Positions 6,631 through 8,637 of a stretch of 8,637 nucleotides of DNA are shown here, in pieces. The notes below the pieces were generated by a model that was not told the origin of the DNA, made no database searches, and worked only from the letters and a program-made list of their open reading frames with translations. The position numbers were made by a program, and so were the translations under genes. This stretch comes from Myxococcota bacterium (lineage in GTDB: Bacteria > Myxococcota_C > UBA6777). Position 1 is the stretch's first letter. Each line of letters begins with the position of its first letter. The stretch spans positions 1 to 8,637 of the forward strand of contig CAUJFU010000068.1 of NCBI GenBank assembly GCA_963169055.1. Reading direction: 5' to 3'.

Positions 6631-6643
6631 GAGGTAGCCCCGC

Positions 6644-7393
6644 ATGGCCCTACAAGATATCCTCGAATTGCTACGAAACAGCCCGCTCGATACCAGCTTT
6701 GTGTTGCGCCTTGGCGAGATCCCCGCCCCTTTGCTCCACCACTTTGCCTGCGATTGTGCCGAGCGCGTCTTTCTTCATCCCTCATCTCTCGGCGGCTGCC
6801 CTCCCCTGCCCTTGCGCCAACTCCTCGACGCCAAACGCGCTTGGATCGAAGGCTTCCTCCCCAACCAACAACTCCAAGATCACCTCGACTCCACACAACG
6901 GCTGCTCTCCGAACCCTCCGATGCTGTATTGGCCGTCCTTCGTGCCGCTTCGCTTGATCCCGCTTACGCTGCTCTTCAAGCCTCTCAAAAAGCCGCGTGG
7001 GCTTGTTTTGAGCAAACCTTTGACCAAGAACTCGAACACACCGAACAACGCTTCCGCGCCAACGACATCATCGGCCCCTTGTTCGGTGAAGCCCCCCTTG
7101 GGGCCGCCTTGCGCGCCGTCGGCCTCGCCGTCCTCACCCCCCGCAAAACCGCCTTCCGCCTCTTCCAAAGCCTCCGCGACGAAGTCGTCGAAGTCGTCGA
7201 TGACTTTCAACGCTCCTTTTCTTCCCGCCGCATCGAAGCCGATTGGCAACGCCAACACCTGATCTCCTTGCTCTCCACCTACCAACAACACCGCGCCCGT
7301 CTGTTGTTCTTGCTCTACCAACGCGCATTAGAAAAAGATCAAACCTTTCGGCGCGCTCGCTTTCTTCTCGAAGCCTCTCTCTTTTCCACCTAA
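6644..7393 (+). CDS. 249-residue helical protein with a possible immunity-like N-terminal motif
   Basis: ATG 6644 has a strong GGAGG at 6630-6634 with 9-nt spacing, and the frame ends at TAA 7391-7393. The product is soluble, rich in Leu/Ala/Arg/Gln and predicted mostly helical, without signal peptide or membrane helix. Residues 34-42 (FACDCAERV) and 63-70 (AKRAWIEG) resemble a recurring pattern, FAxxCAExVL...AIEAAxxWxxG, that I recall from proteins annotated as putative immunity proteins. The usual acidic-Pro spacer between the two motifs is replaced by LHPSSLGGCPPLP, so the match is weak. The rest (about 80-249) is long helices, including VVEVVDDFQRSF and a C-terminal basic stretch, with no catalytic motif I recognise. 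It lies 123 bp after the giant protein gene, behind a hairpin leader. Function unknown. Confidence 0.88.
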   Translation: MALQDILELLRNSPLDTSFVLRLGEIPAPLLHHFACDCAERVFLHPSSLGGCPPLPLRQLLDAKRAWIEGFLPNQQLQDHLDSTQRLLSEPSDAVLAVLRAASLDPAYAALQASQKAAWACFEQTFDQELEHTEQRFRANDIIGPLFGEAPLGAALRAVGLAVLTPRKTAFRLFQSLRDEVVEVVDDFQRSFSSRRIEADWQRQHLISLLSTYQQHRARLLFLLYQRALEKDQTFRRARFLLEASLFST

Positions 7394-7421
7394 GCGTTTG
7401 TTGGTGAGATGGTGGCGGGCG

Positions 7422-7449
7422 TTGCGTGAAGCGAAGGTTTGGGCATGAT
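7422..7449 (+). promoter_or_regulatory. Weak sigma70-like promoter candidate before the 7508 gene
   Basis: TTGCGT at 7422-7427 and CATGAT at 7444-7449 are 16 bp apart and 58 bp upstream of ATG 7508. The -35 matches at TTG only and the -10 at four of six positions, so this is only a candidate. It lies in the 114-bp gap after the 6644 gene, where the + strand changes from C-rich to G-rich, which would fit a new transcription unit starting here. Confidence 0.2.
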
Positions 7450-7507
7450 AGGGCTGCTTTGGTGTGTAGCGGGTACGTCGTCGAACAGAAAGAAGGAGAG
7501 ACGTCCG

Positions 7508-8398
7508 ATGGTTGGTGCGATGCGTTGGATGTGGTGTGGCGGGGCGGTGTGGTGCGTTGCGATGATGGGTTTGTGCGTGTGGGCAGAGCCACCAAGTCCA
7601 CCGACAGATTCATCGAAGCATCGGCCTCATCCACGGGGTTCTGTCGTTTCGTCAGCAACAAAAAGTGCGAAACAAGGGGCGTCCAAATCAACGAAAGGCA
7701 CAGATCAAGACCGATCCAAGGCAAAAGATCGGCTAGAGCAAGATCTCAAAGGGATGTTGGGGATCTGGCATTGTCCGATGGTGTTGCTGGGTCGAGCGGT
7801 GAAGATCGTGATCAAACAAGGCGGTGCGGAGATCCACGTCAACCAAGGCGCGAAAGTCGAGTGGTATTGGTCGGAGGGCCAAAGTACAGGGGCGGGAGAA
7901 GGCGAGTACTTGGCGATCCAGTCCAAGACGGCCCAAGGAGCGAACGCTACGGAATACAGTTATCTGATCTTCGCCTATCGGCGGGCCTTGGATGGGAGCG
8001 TGCGATTTACGGTATACCCGACATCTGCGCAGAAAGCACGTGATGGTTCATGGAAGCATCGGAGTGGTCGGCGTTTGGAGTCCAATATCCCGCAGCGCTG
8101 CTTGTCTTCTTCGGCTTATGCGGCTCTCCAAAGCAAGGCCAAGCAGCCACAAGAAGCAGATATCGCCTATTGTCGGGGCATTGTGGGCGGACAGCGTTTG
8201 GCATTTCGCAAGTGGGTATTTGGTTCGGGGTGTGCACAGGAGATGTGTTTGGTGGTGGCGTGGCAAAATCTGTTTGAACGGATGGCGGCTTGCCTCGAAG
8301 GTCGGGGGTATGATCCTTACCCGTTTTTGTACACGAAGCCCCACCAGCAACGCATATTTCAAGGTCTGTTTTCGCTCAACGCTCCCTCGAAAGATTGA
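7508..8398 (+). CDS. Exported protein of unknown function, 296 residues
   Basis: ATG 7508 is preceded by AAGGAG at 7493-7498 (9-nt spacing), which I prefer over TTG 7439 or ATG 7445 because these lack such a site and would bury the signal peptide. The product begins with a signal peptide: a short Arg-containing start, a hydrophobic core rich in Trp/Cys/Met/Val, and a likely cleavage after VWA (residue 26). Residues ~27-80 are a low-complexity Pro/Ser/Lys/Thr tether. A globular part follows (about 80-296) with six Cys residues, several in HCP, YCR and GCAQEMC contexts, suited to disulphides in the periplasm or outside. Strands such as AVKIVIKQGGAEIHV suggest a beta-rich fold. There is no lipobox evident and no enzyme motif I recognise. 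Its codons are richer in G and G-ending forms than those of the preceding gene. Confidence 0.88.
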   Translation: MVGAMRWMWCGGAVWCVAMMGLCVWAEPPSPPTDSSKHRPHPRGSVVSSATKSAKQGASKSTKGTDQDRSKAKDRLEQDLKGMLGIWHCPMVLLGRAVKIVIKQGGAEIHVNQGAKVEWYWSEGQSTGAGEGEYLAIQSKTAQGANATEYSYLIFAYRRALDGSVRFTVYPTSAQKARDGSWKHRSGRRLESNIPQRCLSSSAYAALQSKAKQPQEADIAYCRGIVGGQRLAFRKWVFGSGCAQEMCLVVAWQNLFERMAACLEGRGYDPYPFLYTKPHQQRIFQGLFSLNAPSKD

Positions 8399-8404
8399 CG
8401 AGGG
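8384..8404 (+). other. Small stem-loop across the stop codon of the 7508 gene
   Basis: CCCTCG (8384-8389) and CGAGGG (8399-8404) form a 6-bp perfect stem with a 9-nt loop that contains the TGA stop. No T-run follows, so it is not a typical terminator. With only 33 bp before the next candidate start, it might stabilise or partly attenuate a shared transcript, or be a chance occurrence. Confidence 0.3.
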
Positions 8405-8431
8405 CTTCGCACAGAAAAAGCTTGAGGTTCG

Positions 8432-8637
8432 ATGGCTATGGGATCTGCGGTTGTTTGTTCGCGGAGTGAGATCGGTGAACTACTCGGCCCTAAAGCGCCG
8501 AGCTTCGGATCAGAAGTGACCCTCATTTTTGACGGCTCACAGGTCGCAGCAAACGCCGAGGTGCTCGAACGTGTGTCTAACACAACCTCCCCGTCCAGTG
8601 CTGGGTATCTCAACCCAACAACCCCGTTCCAGGGTAA
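8432..8637 (+). CDS. Start of an unidentified ORF, truncated by window end (68 codons visible)
   Basis: ATG 8432 opens a frame without stops to the last base. GAGG at 8424-8427 is only 4 nt from this ATG but 10 nt from the in-frame ATG at 8438, so either may be used. The visible product starts MAMGSAVVCSRSEIGELLG and contains VTLIFDGSQVAANAEVLERV, a sequence with sensible strand-helix character. There is no signal peptide. It starts 33 bp after the exported-protein gene on the same strand and could be co-transcribed. I recognise no family. The open stretch is short enough that chance is not excluded, and a minus-strand frame with only a TTG start also covers this region. Confidence 0.5.
   Translation, partial: MAMGSAVVCSRSEIGELLGPKAPSFGSEVTLIFDGSQVAANAEVLERVSNTTSPSSAGYLNPTTPFQG

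Noticed and set aside
7439-7507. TTG 7439 or ATG 7445 as start of the exported protein
   Set aside because: No Shine-Dalgarno site precedes them, and they would add ~22 residues before a well-formed signal peptide that begins properly at ATG 7508.
7426-8043. Alternative + frame of 205 codons overlapping the exported-protein gene
   Set aside because: The frame from 7508 has a good ribosome-binding site, a textbook signal peptide and is longer; the alternative is Arg/Gly-rich without motifs.
8359-8613. Minus-strand 84-codon ORF at the window end
   Set aside because: It begins with TTG, overlaps the 3' end of the exported-protein gene, and lacks a clear ribosome-binding site; the + strand frame from 8432 is preferred, though not certain.

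Overview
The window looks like chromosomal DNA of a Myxococcota/'Deltaproteobacteria'-type bacterium. The main clue is the first gene, with MopE-like metal-binding motifs (CxxxxDxNCDG) and Cys-rich NGCC repeats. Such proteins are common in that group, and no ribosomal RNA or other taxonomic marker is present. By eye the DNA is moderately GC-rich. All supported genes lie on the + strand. I see no tRNA, rRNA, insertion sequence, CRISPR array or convincing intrinsic terminator.

Layout. (1) 1-1938: 3' part of a large, presumably secreted Cys-rich protein. It has two ~70-residue MopE-type units, a Cys-rich array, and two homologous C-terminal beta-type domains. (2) 1939-2152: intergenic region with two inverted repeats and a weak promoter candidate. 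(3) 2153-6520: one reading frame, 1455 codons, interrupted by a single TAG at 2465-2467. The TAG sits in the fourth unit of a 21-bp tandem repeat that codes for APSASST. The 5' part is a 104-residue ORF. The 3' part is a huge repetitive beta-strand-rich protein made of two diverged homologous halves. The simplest reading is one gene split by a TCG-to-TAG change. (4) 6521-6643: leader with a near-identical 21-nt duplication and a perfect 9-bp hairpin abutting the ribosome-binding site. (5) 6644-7393: 249-residue helical protein with a short N-terminal motif that resembles a putative immunity-protein family. (6) 7508-8398: exported protein of unknown function. (7) 8432-8637: start of another ORF that runs off the window.

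How the genes work together is not clear. The five share orientation with gaps of 214, 123, 114 and 33 bp, so only the last pair looks tightly coupled. None has a confidently assigned biochemical function. The items most worth checking are the amber codon inside a slippage-prone linker, the twofold internal duplication of the giant protein, the paired C-terminal domains of the first protein, and the leader hairpin before 6644.
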